Made by a program: the position numbers and the translations under genes
Shown here: positions 45,970 to 58,084 of the stretch, piece after piece
Layout: each line of letters begins with the position of its first letter
Numbering within the stretch: position 1 is the stretch's first letter
The notes under the pieces: model-generated
What the model saw: the letters and a program-made list of their open reading frames with translations, nothing else
Told to the model about the DNA's origin: nothing
Database searches by the model: none
NCBI GenBank assembly: GCA_951213105.1
Contig: OX578137.1
Location: forward strand, 59,600,736-59,664,735
Origin: Amaurobius ferox
Lineage: Eukaryota > Arthropoda > Arachnida > Araneae > Amaurobiidae
DNA: 64,000 bases
Direction of reading: 5' to 3'

Positions 45970-47013
45970 TCAGTGAGCCTGTGGAGACGATATTTCACGA
46001 ACAAATGGAGCAATTCGAACAAAATTCAGTACAAAAATTACAATCCATGAATTCTGAAAGCTTAATGTTTTTATACGCAATCGGATGTTTAGAACCACCC
46101 TAAACTTTCGAGTGAAGTTTTGAAAAAATTTAAAACATTTAATAGAGTTACGTAAATAGTCATTTCTTATGTAAATTTCCATTTGAAAACGAATGACATA
46201 AAATTTAGAACGCTAGCATGAACCGTTCTTGAGATATTGCACATTTTTCAAATGCATTTATCAAAAAATCCCATAAATTAAAAAAATATATTAACTGTTG
46301 AGAAAGACGTTCATTTCTCATATGTAATATCATGCGATAAATTTGGTGACACCACTCTTGTGGATCTAGCTCATTCCATTCATGAATAAAGATGCTTTGA
46401 GTAATACTTTTGTATTTGAACGCCAATAGTCATTTTTCTGCTACAAAAATAACTTATTTCTCCGTCCATAATGCTTGCCAAGATTTTGGCGACGAATTTG
46501 ACGGAATGTTGTCAACTTGGTGACTTTTTAAATGATGCCAAATTAACGAAAATCTCTCCAAATGGATAAAAATGACGCTAAATCATCACTTTTCATATGT
46601 AGTATCATGCGATAAATTTGGTGACGTCATTCTAATGGATCTAACTCGTTCCGTTCACGTAAAAAGATACTTTGAGTAATACTTTTGTATTTGAAAGCCA
46701 ATAGTCACTTATCTGATGTAAAAATAACTTATTTCTCCGTCCATAAAGCTTGGTGAGATTTTAGTGACGAATTTTGAGGAATGCCGCCAACTTGACGACA
46801 GTTTTAAATGTTGCAAATTAACGAAAATATCGCCAAATGGATAAAAATGTCGCTAAATCAATGACTGATGATTGAAAAAAAAATCAATATCTTGGAAAGA
46901 ATATAAGTATCTACTATAAGAATACATTCTTTTTTCACTGTAAAAATAGTAAATTCATTGCACTATATAAGGAAAGTCATGTGCTGCCACATCAGATTTT
47001 GTTTACTGTAACA
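45813..47013 (+). repeat. R2 family copy 7, right arm of an inverted dimer
   Basis: Forward copy starting at GAGTTTTCGACGGGAGAGCA and running to TATATAAGGAAAGTCATGTG and CCACATCAGATTTTG near 47000. A (GT)n microsatellite of about 65 bp lies at 45904-45968. The block TTTTCATATGTA...GATAAATTTGGTGACG is duplicated (46315 and 46588), an internal duplication not seen in copy 8. The frame at 45873-46103 is a repeat translation. Confidence 0.75.
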
Positions 47014-47365
47014 GTAGTAAATTCATTGCATTATATAAGAAAAGTCATGCCCACATCAGATTTTTTTTATTTATTGTTTCTCTGTAGACCAAACATTATT
47101 TGAACTTTGACCTCAGCTATCTCAGTACATAGATCGAAATTTAAAATTCTCTCTTATTCGTGGCCTAAAATATAATTAATTCCAATTTCTGTACAAAACA
47201 GCATTTCAATCGGTTGAGTTTTACATTGTCAAAAAAATTTTTGCACAGTATCATATCAAGTATCTGTTAAAGAAAAACAACACTCGGAACTCGCTTCGTT
47301 TCTTCATTTGGAAATACATCGAAGCATCCGTATTTTAGGAAGTTCACTTTTATTACTTTCCTTAT
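47014..47365. other. AT-rich spacer
   Basis: Starts with a second short R2 3'-end echo (TTCATTGCATTATATAAGAA at about 47021). Otherwise nothing. Confidence 0.4.
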
Positions 47366-48212
47366 ATACATAATGTCCAAGGAAAGTATTGTGATGGGGT
47401 CAAAAATTCAAATTCGAGTTATCGACGGGAGATCACGTTTCAAGCATCCCTGATCACGAATCAAATATTTTTGAGGTGATGTCTGTGTGTGTTTCTGTGT
47501 GTGTGTGTGAAAGTATGCGCGTGTGTGAAAGTATGCGTGTGTGTGTGTGTGTGAAAGTATGCGTGTGTGTGTCTGTGTGTGTGTCAGTGAGTCTGTGAAG
47601 GCGATATCTCACAAACGAATAGACCGATTAAAACGAAATTTGGTACAAAAATCACAATCTGTGAATACTGGAAGCCTATTGTTTTTAAAGGTAGTCGAAT
47701 GTTCAGAACCCCCTAAATTGTAGAGTGAAATTTTGAAAAATCATCAGAAAATCAAAACCTTTAAAAAGGTTACACAAATAGACATTTCTAAGGTAATTTT
47801 TTCTTAGAAAACGATTGACATAAACTTTAGAATGCTAGAATGAACCGTTCTCTAGATATTGCACATTTTTAAAATAAATTCATCAAAAAATCTCATAAAT
47901 TAAAAAAAAATATTAACTGTTAAGAAACATGTATACTTTTCATATGTAATATGCGATAAATTGAGTGACATCATTCTCGTAGATCTAGCTCGTTCCATCC
48001 ATGAGAAAAGCTACTTTGAGTAATACTTTTGTATTTGAACGCCAATAGTTATTTATTTGCTATAAGAATAACTTATTTCTCCATCCATAACGCTTGGCGA
48101 GATTTTGGCGCCGAATTTGGCGTAATGTCGCCAACTTGGCGACTTTTTAAATGTTGCCAAATTAACGAAAATCTCCCCAAATGGGATACAAATACCACAT
48201 TAGATTTTTTTT
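47366..48212 (+). repeat. R2 family copy 8
   Basis: Forward copy from TTTCCTTATATACATAATG and TCCAAGGAAAGTATTGTGAT to ATACCACATTAGATTTTTT. It has an interrupted GTGTGTG microsatellite at 47480-47585 and lacks most of the 3' minisatellite. Confidence 0.7.
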
Positions 48213-49194
48213 CCTTGCATCTGCGAATTAGAGATTCACACGATACTAATTTATGTCGCGGTATAATGTGTTATCTTTGCATTCTCGCATTCTAGTGAAA
48301 ATGAATTTAATTAATCTGTTTCTGAATTTTCTATGAATTTTTAAGTGGGTTTATAAAAGTTACTATTTTCTATTCGGTTACTAACTGGAAAGAAGTTCTG
48401 ATATCCATAACTCAGGGTGTGTCCGTTGCTACAGATAGAAGATATATATTTGTATAGTCGTTGTTAAATTGCATTGCACAATTCACATGTTAAAGCATGA
48501 AAAAGGGGAGCAAGGAACGGATTTTGTTCAAAGCAGGCATTTCGGAAATTAAGTCATGGTGTCTGTATTTTATTTTTATAATAAGAACTTGTTTAGGAAC
48601 TGTACAACGCAGTGTAATACGTTCTATATAAAATAATAGAAAAAAGCATGTAAAATAGTAGAGATTAATAAAAAAGTTTACAGTCTAACAATTTGATACA
48701 TGTGAAATACCAATTATGTCAAAATACCAGTATTTTTTTTATGAAAACCAGTTTTAAAATACCTACAAATATATATGAAATGCCGAAAAATTGACCGGAA
48801 TGCTAGCTTTCCAGATCCTGTCTATCCTACGTATTATAAAAATACGTTTTTTATATTACGTTAACATTTCAATTTGTTTGAGAAAGGTAAATAATTACTT
48901 AATTTACTGGGATCAGTAAATTCTTGAAAGAAATTTGCCCAGCTGAAAATGCACTTAATTTGTATTTACAGAATCTAGAGGAATTTATCTTTTACTTTCC
49001 GAATCCTGAAGTTAAGCAAAATAAAAATTACTCGCACGAAAAGTAATTAGATTTCTTTAGTGATAGTGAATGGTTCTCTTTCGTAAGATGTTCTTTATCA
49101 TTGCTTTGTTGTAGAATTTTTAGAATATTTAAATAGTGAATTTACAGAATTCTATTTTCTTTTTATTGTCAGCTAAATGCATTGTTAGGCAAAT
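48213..49194. other. AT-rich intergenic DNA
   Basis: No gene or named repeat seen. Confidence 0.4.
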
Positions 49195-50280
49195 CTCCTT
49201 CTATCACTCTATCTTTCTTTCTATCTAACTATATATCTATCTTTATCTAGCTAGCTAGCTAGCTAGCTAGCTCTATCTATTTTTCTACCTCTACATCTCT
49301 TTTGCTTGCTCTCTCTTTCGCTCTGTCGCAAACGAACAAATGCGCTCTCTCTCTCTCTCTGTATATATATATATATATGTGTGTGTGTGTCTGTGTATGA
49401 ATATAAATTCCCTCTCTCAGGAAAGAAACGAATAAATACATTTTTTTTCTCACGACCGAATGGACTTTTTCGCACGAAAGAACGAACTCAGGCTCTCTCT
49501 TTCTCAAGAACGACCGAATGCACTGTCTCTGGCACTAACGAATGAATGCGCTCTCTCTGTCATGAAACAAAGGAATACACTCTTACTCTCCGTCTCTCTT
49601 TATCTCTCTGGCGAACGAACGAATGCACTTTACTGCTCATCAACGAACTAACGAACAAATACACTCGCTATCTCCCTGTCTCATACACACATACATACAC
49701 ACACATGAACAAAAGGACGCATGAATGCTCTCTCTCTCACGAAAGAACGAATACTATATCTTTCTCACGAGCGAACGAACTATATTTCTCTGTCACGAAC
49801 AAACGAACTATATTTCTCTCTCACGAACAAACGAACGATAATATTCTCTCTCTCTCCTCTCTCTCTCTTATTTTATTTCCCTCTCTCGCTTTCATTCTCT
49901 CTCTAGCTTTCATTCTCTCTCTCGCTTCCATTCTCTCTCTCGCTTCCATTCTCTCCCTCGCTTTCATTCTCTCTCTCGCTTTCATTCTCTCTCTCTCGCT
50001 TTCATTGTCTCTCTCGCTTCCATTCTCTCTTTCGCTTTCATTCTCTCTCTCGCTTTCATTCTCTCTTTCTTTTTCTTTTTTTCTTTCTATCTTTCTCTCT
50101 CTCTCTCTTTTTCTCTTTCTTTCTCTCTTTTTTGCTCTCTTTCTTTCTCTCTCTCGCACACACACGCACAAACGAAAGTTCGAACGATAATTTCTTTCTC
50201 ACTTTCACTCACTCTCTCTCCCCCTCACACACACAAGCGAAAGAATTTCTCTCTCAAACGAACGATCAAATGCACTCTAT
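49195..50280. repeat. CT-rich simple sequence with GAACGAAC words
   Basis: It contains (AGCT)n at 49250-49270, (TA)n and (TG)n at about 49362-49392, and long (CTCT)n with CGCTTTCATTCTCTCTCT units at 49880-50060. The first half is a degenerate repeat of CTCTCT plus ACGAACGAATGCACT words. The open frames on both strands (for example 49546-50190) are low-complexity translations and not genes. Confidence 0.9.
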
Positions 50281-50430
50281 AGTTTGACAATGTCAAATTG
50301 TTAATATTTTTATTTAATAGTCCTAAATTGTCATAGAAAATTTTTAGTAGAACTTTTATACTTTTCTTGACAACATTTTCTTCTGTCATAATAGTCGAAA
50401 ATATTTCAACAAATGTTACTCCTATAATAA
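50281..50430. other. AT-rich spacer
   Basis: Nothing recognised. Confidence 0.35.
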
Positions 50431-50472
50431 ACTAGTTTACAACGCAAAATACAGCGCAAATCAAAATAAATA

Positions 50473-50507
50473 ATCATACTTACGTTTCGGAAATCAACTG
50501 GATTTAC
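50473..50507 (-). ncRNA. Hammerhead-like core, minus strand
   Basis: The minus strand reads CTGATGA, then a stem (AAATC paired with GATTT around CAGTT), then CGAAACG, which is the conserved core of a hammerhead ribozyme. Upstream, TGCA pairs with TGCA as a possible stem I, but the base at the expected cleavage position is G, which is not permitted. It may be an inactive relic. Confidence 0.4.
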
Positions 50508-50589
50508 TTCATCAGTGCAAAAAGACTGCACCTAAACACTCAAATGCTAGCCGCTTTAAGCCCTCACTCATTCCAACCTGCCATATTTC

Positions 50590-50838
50590 ATGTTTAGCCA
50601 TATTCGTACCGACAAATTTAAAACTAATCTTTTAATTCAGGCTGGGGTGTACGTTGTCTCTCTTATTTTTCCCGAAAATTTTTATAAATTTCATATTAGT
50701 AGTACTAAATGGACAGTTAGTATTAGATTAACTGAACATGCCATTGATATCAAAAACAAAAACTTATCAAAATTATTCACTGCTTTATCTCAAAAGAGCA
50801 TAAAATATTATCCGAAATTAACCACTGCTTTATCGTAA
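50590..50838 (+). pseudogene. Degenerate GIY-YIG endonuclease end of a Penelope-like ORF
   Basis: The frame includes RTDKFKTNLLIQAGVYVV, where AGVY is the GIY part, then FYKFHISSTKWTVSIRL (a damaged YIG-like part and the usual arginine), then TEHAIDIKNKNLSK with the EH pair. Cysteines commonly found between the two halves in this family are missing. The start listed is not biological, since the upstream reverse transcriptase is lost. The last part of the frame runs into a minisatellite. Family assignment rests on motif order only. Confidence 0.55.
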
Positions 50839-51045
50839 ATTATCCACTGCTTTATCCTAAATTATCCACTGCTTTATTCCAAATTATCCACTCTGCTTCA
50901 TCACAAATTATCCATTAATTTATCCGAAGTTATCCACTGTTTTATCTCGAATTATCAACTGCTATATCCCAAATTATCCACTTCTTTATCCCAAATTATC
51001 CACTGCTTTATCCCAAATTATCCACTGCTTTATCCTAAACTTTTC
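50808..51045 (+). repeat. 22-bp minisatellite, about 10 copies
   Basis: The unit is ATTATCCACTGCTTTATCCCAA with small changes, immediately after the GIY-YIG remnant. Confidence 0.85.
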
Positions 51046-51431
51046 TCAATGAGCATTTTGTTCCTCTGTTCGGTAAGACCTTTTTTTTAAAGTGTTGTAA
51101 TAACCTCCGGAAATTTTCACTTTATAAATCCTTGTTTATTTATCTTTATTGAAATTTTATTTGCAATTCTGGCCCTGTTCAGTAACAATTTCGTTTGACG
51201 TCTTATCATCGATTCCATGAAAGTTAAACCACCATCTATGTACCTAAATATTGAAAAGAAAATTTGTTTTGATAAATATATTTTCTACCTGGCTTTAGGT
51301 ATCATACATTTTATGAATTTATTTTTGTCTTGTACTTATTTTCATATTAGAAAAAACTTTCATAATATGCAAATTTCAGTTTATGAGTTGGCTGTGTTTA
51401 AGGTCTTTCTACTATGTGCTTATTATACGCT

Positions 51432-51456
51432 TCTGATGAAAGGCGTCTATGCGCCC
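51432..51456 (+). ncRNA. Hammerhead-like core, plus strand
   Basis: CTGATGA is followed by a GC stem (GGCG with CGCC) and CGAAA. Stem I and the cleavage site upstream are weak. It lies at the expected 3' side of a Penelope-like element. Confidence 0.35.
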
Positions 51457-51599
51457 GAAATTACTAAAACGAAAGGGCTTTTGTCCTCCTATATCATGTA
51501 AATAAACAATTTATTGCAAATTTGTATTATTTGTAATTTCTACATTCAAACGTGTCGCCATTCTTTAATTATCGAAGTGTTCAAATTGTCAAATAAAAG

Positions 51600-53110
51600 T
51601 AAAACTTCGGGTTTATTGAATTTGGAATTCGAAATCGAGTACAAAGGTTGATCATATGATAAGACTAACCCGGTTAATTGCTGTTTCCAAATATTCATTT
51701 TTGAAAGAGGGAGGTGTTAAAAGCAAAAATGTTCGAATTTTCGAATTTATGTGAAATATCGAACAAATGACTTTAAATTTGGTACAAAGGTTGACCATAT
51801 TATGAAACCAACTTGGTTAATTGCTGTTTCCAAATATCTATTTTTGAAATAGAGAGAGGTGTTAGAGGCAAAAATGTTCGAATTTTCGCATATATGTGAA
51901 ATATTGAACAAATGACTTTAAATTTGGTACAAAGGTTAACCATATTATGAGACCAACTTGGTTAATTGCTGTTTCCAAATATCTATTTTTGAAAGAGAGA
52001 GGTGTGTTAGAGGCAAAAATGTTCGAATTTTCGAATTTACGTGAGATGTCGAACAAATAACTTTAAATTTGGTACAGAGGTTGATCATATGATGAGACCA
52101 ACATGGTTAATTGCTGTTTCCAAATATTTACTTTTAAGGAAGAGAGGGAGTGTTAGAGGCAAAAATGTTCAAATTTTCGAGTTTATATAAAATATCGAAC
52201 AAATGACTTAAAATTTGGTACAGAGTTAAATCATATGAAGAAAGCAACATGAATAATTGTTGTTTTGAAATATTTATTATTTTAGGGGGGGTCCTACACA
52301 GTGATATTCGAATTATCAAATAAGCGTGAATTCCCAAGTTTATTGAGGTATGGACTTGAAATTTGGTACAAATGTGAATCATGTGATATAATCGATATAG
52401 ATAATTGGTTTTTTCGAATGTGTATTATTTTTGGAAGTGCCATATAAGTAAAAATATTTGAACTGCCAAGAAAATGGAACCTCCTGGTTTAGTAAACTAG
52501 AGACTTGAAATTTGTTTTTAATTTAGTTCGGTTTTGGTGGATTATATGATAAAACCAACATGGATAATTGCCGTTTTTAAATGTTTATTATTTCAATTAA
52601 TATCACAGGAAAAAACGTTCGAATTGTCAATTGAACGTGAAACGTAAGTTTATTAAAGTACGGACTTAAATTTTGTCCAAAGGCGTAGATCGTATGACAA
52701 AATCAACATGGATAATCCCGTTTTGAAATATTTATTAATTTAAGGGGGTGTCATAGATAAAAATGTTTGAATTGTCAAATGAACATGAAACGCCATATGT
52801 ATTGAGGTAGGGACTTGAATTTTAGTACAAAAATGTTAGTACATGTATAGAATAAATTTATACATGTCATAAAATCAACATGTATAAATTGGTATTTTCA
52901 AATATTTACTATTTTAAGATGCGCAATAGGCAAAAATATTGGAATTTTTGAGTCAATGTGAAATACGAGTACTAAACACAAGACTTAAAATTTGATACAA
53001 AGTCAGATCATCTGATAAAAGCAACATGAAAAATTGCTGTTTTAAAATATTTATTATTTTAGGGGGCGTCATAAGCAAAAATGTTTGCATTGTGGAATGA
53101 ACGTGATTTA
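51600..53110 (+). repeat. About 145-bp tandem array, about 10 units, decaying rightward
   Basis: AAAAATGTTCGAATTTTCG recurs near 51725, 51870, 52015 and 52160. Each unit has TTGGTACAAAGGTTGA, CATATTATGAAACCAAC and TAATTGCTGTTTCCAAATAT. Similarity drops toward 53100, where units are barely recognisable. Confidence 0.85.
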
Positions 53111-54249
53111 TTTAGGTAGAACTGGAAAGGTAGACAAGGAATTTTTCTAATATTTGTATTCAAAACTATAATGTAGAACAAAACGTTCAAAGTAATGTAT
53201 TATTAAAAAAATTTCTTCCCAATACGGTAAGATCAATGTATTCAGAATAAAAGAATGAAATATATGTATATAAAATAAAATAATAAGTGCTAATAAAGTG
53301 CTGCATTTAATTCGGAGCAACGCCACGTAAATGTTCTAATATAATGTATTTCATAACTAGTGAAAACAAAACATATCTTTGTGAATATAAGTAATTACTT
53401 TTATATTAAACGAAGAAATACTGAAATTATGAAACTGTATAATTTTTATTTAAAATCTTATTACATACATTTATTTTAACAAAGAAATTGTATTTCATTA
53501 TATGAAACCATAATTTAATTTTACCATGAAAGCATAAATTTTAAACAATGAAATGTGAATTTGATTAAACCAAAATACGTAAACCTTCCTGGAATACACA
53601 TTTAATTAATTTAAGCAGCTATTGCAAAACTTTGAAGGTATAAGTAAAATAAATATCTCGTTTCAATAAACATATTTTAAACAGTGTTTTTCATTTATTT
53701 TTTATATATTTATTTAAATCATTTAAAAATAAAAATAAATATTTCTCAATATGAAACAAAGACATTTTTCCACGGTATGACGAAATAAATTTCTCTGAGA
53801 AAAGTTTCAAAATATTTCAGATGATATTATATTTATGGTAATCCCCTGAAGAAGTTCTAAATAGTTTTTTGTCTAAAGGAAAAGAAATGGTTTCTCTAGA
53901 GGGTATTAGAGGGGTATTCTAGGTGGTGATTTCCTCTTTTAAAATGTCCCTTGCGCTCCATGTATTTCTAAGTTCTCCATCCATCCTGTCTGATCCTCGT
54001 CTGCTGGGTAAGAAATAGCTGCAATCATATTGCTTGAGCGATACCCCCATAGAGAACTTTCTGATTAAAACTTTACCATATGTCATTCATATATCAGCGA
54101 TTCTCTAATGCCACCTGGCTAACTTAGTGAGTGACCACTTTCTTCGGGTCAGAAGAGGTTCAAATCATGTCCAATCAATTTCTATAGATGGCGGCCTTGT
54201 TGATACAAATATTGAGTAGTAACGACTGATGCGGGTGATAAAGAAATTG
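53111..54249. other. AT-rich intergenic DNA
   Basis: No feature recognised. Confidence 0.4.
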
Positions 54250-54860
54250 CTGGTGGCAAAATTTGAGCCTTTTTTTCTCCTTGAAATATCTCTTTCTTGG
54301 TATCTTCTATAGATTAAGTCCATATAGTGACTGATTTAGATTCAATATCAAATATCGGAGCAGACTGAGGTATCACTAAGGATTTCCACCACCGGTTCTT
54401 TTTACATTTCCAGTTTAAAAATTTTCGTTTTAATTAAAACAGTTCTTTTCCAAGAGTGGCTATATATAGAGTTTAGATGATAACTGACATGTATTCAGTA
54501 TGCAATTCTGAAGAAGGTACGGTGGTTGACTACGAATTTTCCCTTCGAGTTTCCTTTTCACTTCTGGTTCAAAAATTCAAATTGAGACATTTATTCCTCA
54601 AGATTGGTTATAGCTACAGCTTACATAAAGACTGATATGAATTCAGCATCGAATTCCGGTAGTGGAAAGCGGCTTACTAAATCTTTGCACTTTCAGTTCT
54701 GGAGATGTAATTTTCGATTTAAAAAATTACATTTTCCTTGAAACATCTATTTCTCAGGATCTACTATACATATAGTTTAGATGGTGACACATGGATTCAG
54801 CATCGAAATTAAAAGGGCGTTGGGTTTTACTAAGAATTTCCCTTTCCTGTTTTGAAAATA
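54250..54860 (+). repeat. About 149-bp tandem repeat, four units
   Basis: ATTCAATATCAAATATCGG, ATTCAGTATGCAATTCTG, ATTCAGCATCGAATTCCGG and ATTCAGCATCGAAATT occur near 54343, 54492, 54640 and 54793. Each is preceded by a TATAGTTTAGATGGTGAC-like block. Confidence 0.75.
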
Positions 54861-54923
54861 TCACCTCCAGCTTTTCCAAAAATGCGCATAACTGAGCGAA
54901 ATACGTATACAAAACAAAGTAGA

Positions 54924-55148
54924 GACAGGACAGTCTAGTAGTTACAGCACGGAAATTAAACTGGGGGACCCGATTTCGATATCCGGATCTGCGCAAACTA
55001 TCCCTGTGTTCAAGCAGAGTACGGGCACGTTAAATATGGGGGTCTTAAAGTCCGTCCGAGAGGTTGGTGGTACGGGAAGAAGAGTACGGTCCCTTTGGAT
55101 GTCGCTCCCACTGGGTTCCGGTATAAATTGTGTGGCACTGTCCCAGAC
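54924..55148 (+). mobile_element. SINE S1 copy h, tRNA head, tail missing
   Basis: The head reads GACAGTCTAGTAGTTACAGC (A box) and CCCGATTTCGATATCCGG (decayed B box). The S1 body runs to AAATTGTGTGGCACTGTCCC, where it stops short of the usual 3' end. No tail is left, so its subfamily cannot be assigned by tail. Confidence 0.8.
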
Positions 55149-55535
55149 ATTTATACACACACATACATACTTACACACATACATACAATCAGAAATTTGC
55201 ATCTTAAATCCCTAGCATACGCTCTAGTAAACACGTGAAATTTTATAGCGAAAATTTTTTGAGTTATCGTGACCACCTTATATACACAGATACACACACC
55301 ATGCACACATAAACTCACATAATGATAACACATATTTTAAATCAAGGGGATTCTTTGCATTTCGTTTCTTTCGGAATTGGATATCTCTTTCTGAACATAC
55401 ATCTTATAGACTTTCACACAATGGCGTGTTTATTACATAGGTTTCTTAAGTTAGAAATACATCCGTCTGGAATGTCAACTGAGCCTATATTGATCATTCA
55501 AAATCTCTATTACAGAATATTACTTTCCCTACCAT
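55149..55535 (+). repeat. (CATA)n microsatellite and partial R3 repeat
   Basis: ACACACATACATACTTACAC at about 55155-55190 is followed by CATTTCGTTTCTTTCGG, AATGGCGTGTTTATTACATA and GAAATACATCCGTCTGG blocks that match the R3 repeats at 58.6 and 59.8 kb. Confidence 0.55.
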
Positions 55536-56190
55536 ACATAATAATGTACAGGGAAAGTATTAGAATCGTGTCGAAAGTCGCAACTCGAGTTTTCGACAAA
55601 TTCACACGTTTCAAAACCGTCTCAAGCCCGAAAAATCTATTTTTAGCGTGACATATGTCTCTGTGTGTGTCTGTCTGTCCAATGTACGTATCCATCCTAG
55701 CTTAAAAACTAATGGAACAAATTTCACAAAATTTGGTAGATAAGTCACTTATAGGTGACCCAGTTGTTGATTAGATTTTGGTACGATTAAAAAAAAAGGA
55801 ACCTGCCTTTTTTTTTTAAATGGCCAGCAAAAATTGCTGAATTCAAAACGACTAAAAGACTATGTGTACTCGAATATATCAATTAAATGTTTATTTTATA
55901 CGTAATTTTCGAAGACGAAAATAATAAGATCAACCCCACAAATCTAGAACTGAACCGTACTCGAGATATTATACTTTTTTCGTATTTTTGCCATGTCGCC
56001 TTTGAAATTATATATCCAGTTGCCAAATTAAAAAAGAAAAATTGAAATAAAGCTGCAAATGCAGTGTAATTTCAAATAATTATGAATGTTAGTCAGTGCT
56101 ATATACCTCAATTTAAGGAATTCTAAATGAAAGAAGGAGAAAGTGAATTTGAGTTTACAGAGAAAATCATGAGCTATCCACATCAGATGT
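55536..56190 (+). repeat. R2 family copy 9, short subtype
   Basis: Begins AATGTACAGGGAAAGTATTA, has GCAACTCGAGTTTTCGACA, TTTTTAGCGTGACATATGTC and a GTCTGTCTGT run, and ends CACATCAGATGTTTT. Closely resembles copies 1 and 10. Confidence 0.65.
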
Positions 56191-56299
56191 TTTTTCTTGT
56201 TTTACTTAGAAATATACTTTTTATGAACCAAATATTTCGCGAGAGATATTCACACTATTTAGGAGATATTGGACTTACAAATCTAATTTTTACGTTCCC

Positions 56300-57062
56300 T
56301 TCAATACATGGTAATGTATAGGGAAAGTATTGAAATAGCGTCGCAACTCGAGTTTTCGACGGAACTGCACGATTTGGGACCTCTAAAACACGAAAAAACT
56401 ATATTTAGCTTGACGTCTGTTTGTGTGTCTGTCTGTCTGTCTGTCTGTGCAGGTTTTGTATCAACTCTAACTGAAAAACTAATTCACCGAATTTCATAAA
56501 ATTTGGTAGGTAAATCCTTTATGGGTGACCCTGATGCTGATTAGATTTTGGTACTGTTCAGGATAAAAGAACCTGCCTTTTTTGCGAAATGGCCCGCAAA
56601 AATTGCCTGTATTCACTCTAGCTGAAAAAATTATAGACCAAATTTCACAAAATGTGATAGACAAATCACTTGTAGATTAACCTGGTGCTGATTAATGGCC
56701 CGCAAAAATCGTTAAATCTAAAACTAAAAACTCAAATATATCAATTAACTATTTTTATACTTAAATTTTTATGATAAAAAAATGACCAACCCCATTACTC
56801 TAACCAGCCCCATTACTCTGAGGCCAGCCGTTCGCGAAACATTTTAATTTTTTCACATTTTCGCTACGCCACCTTTGCAAATAAGTCCAGTTACCCAATG
56901 AAAACGAAAATTGAATTAAAAGTGCAAATTCGGTGCAATTTAAAATAATTATGGCTGTAATTTTGTGCAATTAAACTCAACTAAACGAATTATTGAAGAA
57001 ATAAAGAGAACATGAATATGAGTCTGCATGGAAAGTCATGTGCTGCTCACATCAGATTTTTT
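56300..57062 (+). repeat. R2 family copy 10, short subtype
   Basis: Begins GGTAATGTATAGGGAAAGTA, has GTCGCAACTCGAGTTTTCGA, (GTCT)n at about 56428-56447, a duplicated TCACAAAAT or TCATAAAATTTGGTAG module, and ends GGAAAGTCATGTGCTGCTCA and CATCAGATTTTTTC. Confidence 0.65.
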
Positions 57063-57709
57063 CGTTCCTTTCAACACATATTATAGTGAAGTTTCGTAAT
57101 TCTAGCAGTTTCATAATTTACACATTTTGAACCTTTTTGAATACAGATCGGCCGTTTCCTACGTACAGTTTTATACTTAATCTGTTCTGAATATGAAATT
57201 TCAGTGTGGTACGTGGATTCACTCTTGAATTATATTATGCTCAACTCACAGACACACATACACACACACATTCATATTTAAGCCAGTATTTAATGCTAAA
57301 ACTTTTTTTAACAAAAATAAAAAAAATTTTAAAATATTACAAAAAAAAATTTTATGCGATATTTTACAAGCTTAAATCGCTTTTAATCGTGCCATGTTTT
57401 CCTTTTATGTAAACAAATTCTAAAAAAAATAATTTTCACAAGTTTATCTATTATTTGACTAATTATATTATATTTTAAACATTATTTTGTTGATATAAAG
57501 TACATCCATGCCTGAAGTTGCACACTGGACACATATTCATAATTAAATTTCTGAAAAACGTAGTTTAACATCTGATATATCCAATTAATGAAATGATCTT
57601 GAATAATTTTTTTTTTTCAGAAAAAATATAAATTTTAACTTTAGTTTTAGTAAAAGTATTTTATTTACTTCTATTTCATTCTGCATAAATAGCAATTGTA
57701 GCTTTAACT
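57063..57709. other. AT-rich spacer
   Basis: No feature recognised except a short (CACA)n at 57250-57272. Confidence 0.4.
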
Positions 57710-58084
57710 CTGAATCACTCACACATACACAGTCTCCCAAATACTCATACATACACACACACTCATTCATATACATACAAACTCATTCTCACGCTTACAC
57801 ACGTACTCGTATACATACACAATCACACTACATACTTACACACACATATACATATACATACTAACGTACCCACACATACATACATACGTACATACATACA
57901 CAGACACATACACACTCATTCATAGGCTAACAAACTCATTCTCACGCATACACACTTACTCGTATACATAGACAATTACGCATGCATACTTACACATACA
58001 TGCATGTACACACTAACTCAGACACATCTACACATGCACACATACATTTAAAGGCACATATACATACATTCACATACACATATA
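57710..58084. repeat. ACATAC/ACACTC microsatellite tract
   Basis: About 370 bp of CACATACA-type repeats with a diverged duplication: CAAACTCATTCTCACGC and ACTCGTATACATA appear near 57778 and 57930. Confidence 0.85.

Larger units (their letters stand above)
50431..51505 (+). mobile_element. Penelope-like element fragment
   Basis: The segment holds a decayed GIY-YIG endonuclease end at 50590-50838. It is preceded by an inverted hammerhead-like motif and followed by a 22-bp minisatellite and a second hammerhead-like core on the plus strand near 51432-51456. Penelope-like retroelements encode a reverse transcriptase with a C-terminal GIY-YIG endonuclease, and many carry hammerhead ribozymes in their terminal repeats. 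The reverse transcriptase is absent here. Confidence 0.55.

Noticed and set aside
49546..50190. A 214-codon open frame in the CT-rich tract
   Set aside because: It is a translation of (CTCT)n and CGCTTTCATT repeats, with serine-leucine-phenylalanine runs and open frames on both strands.
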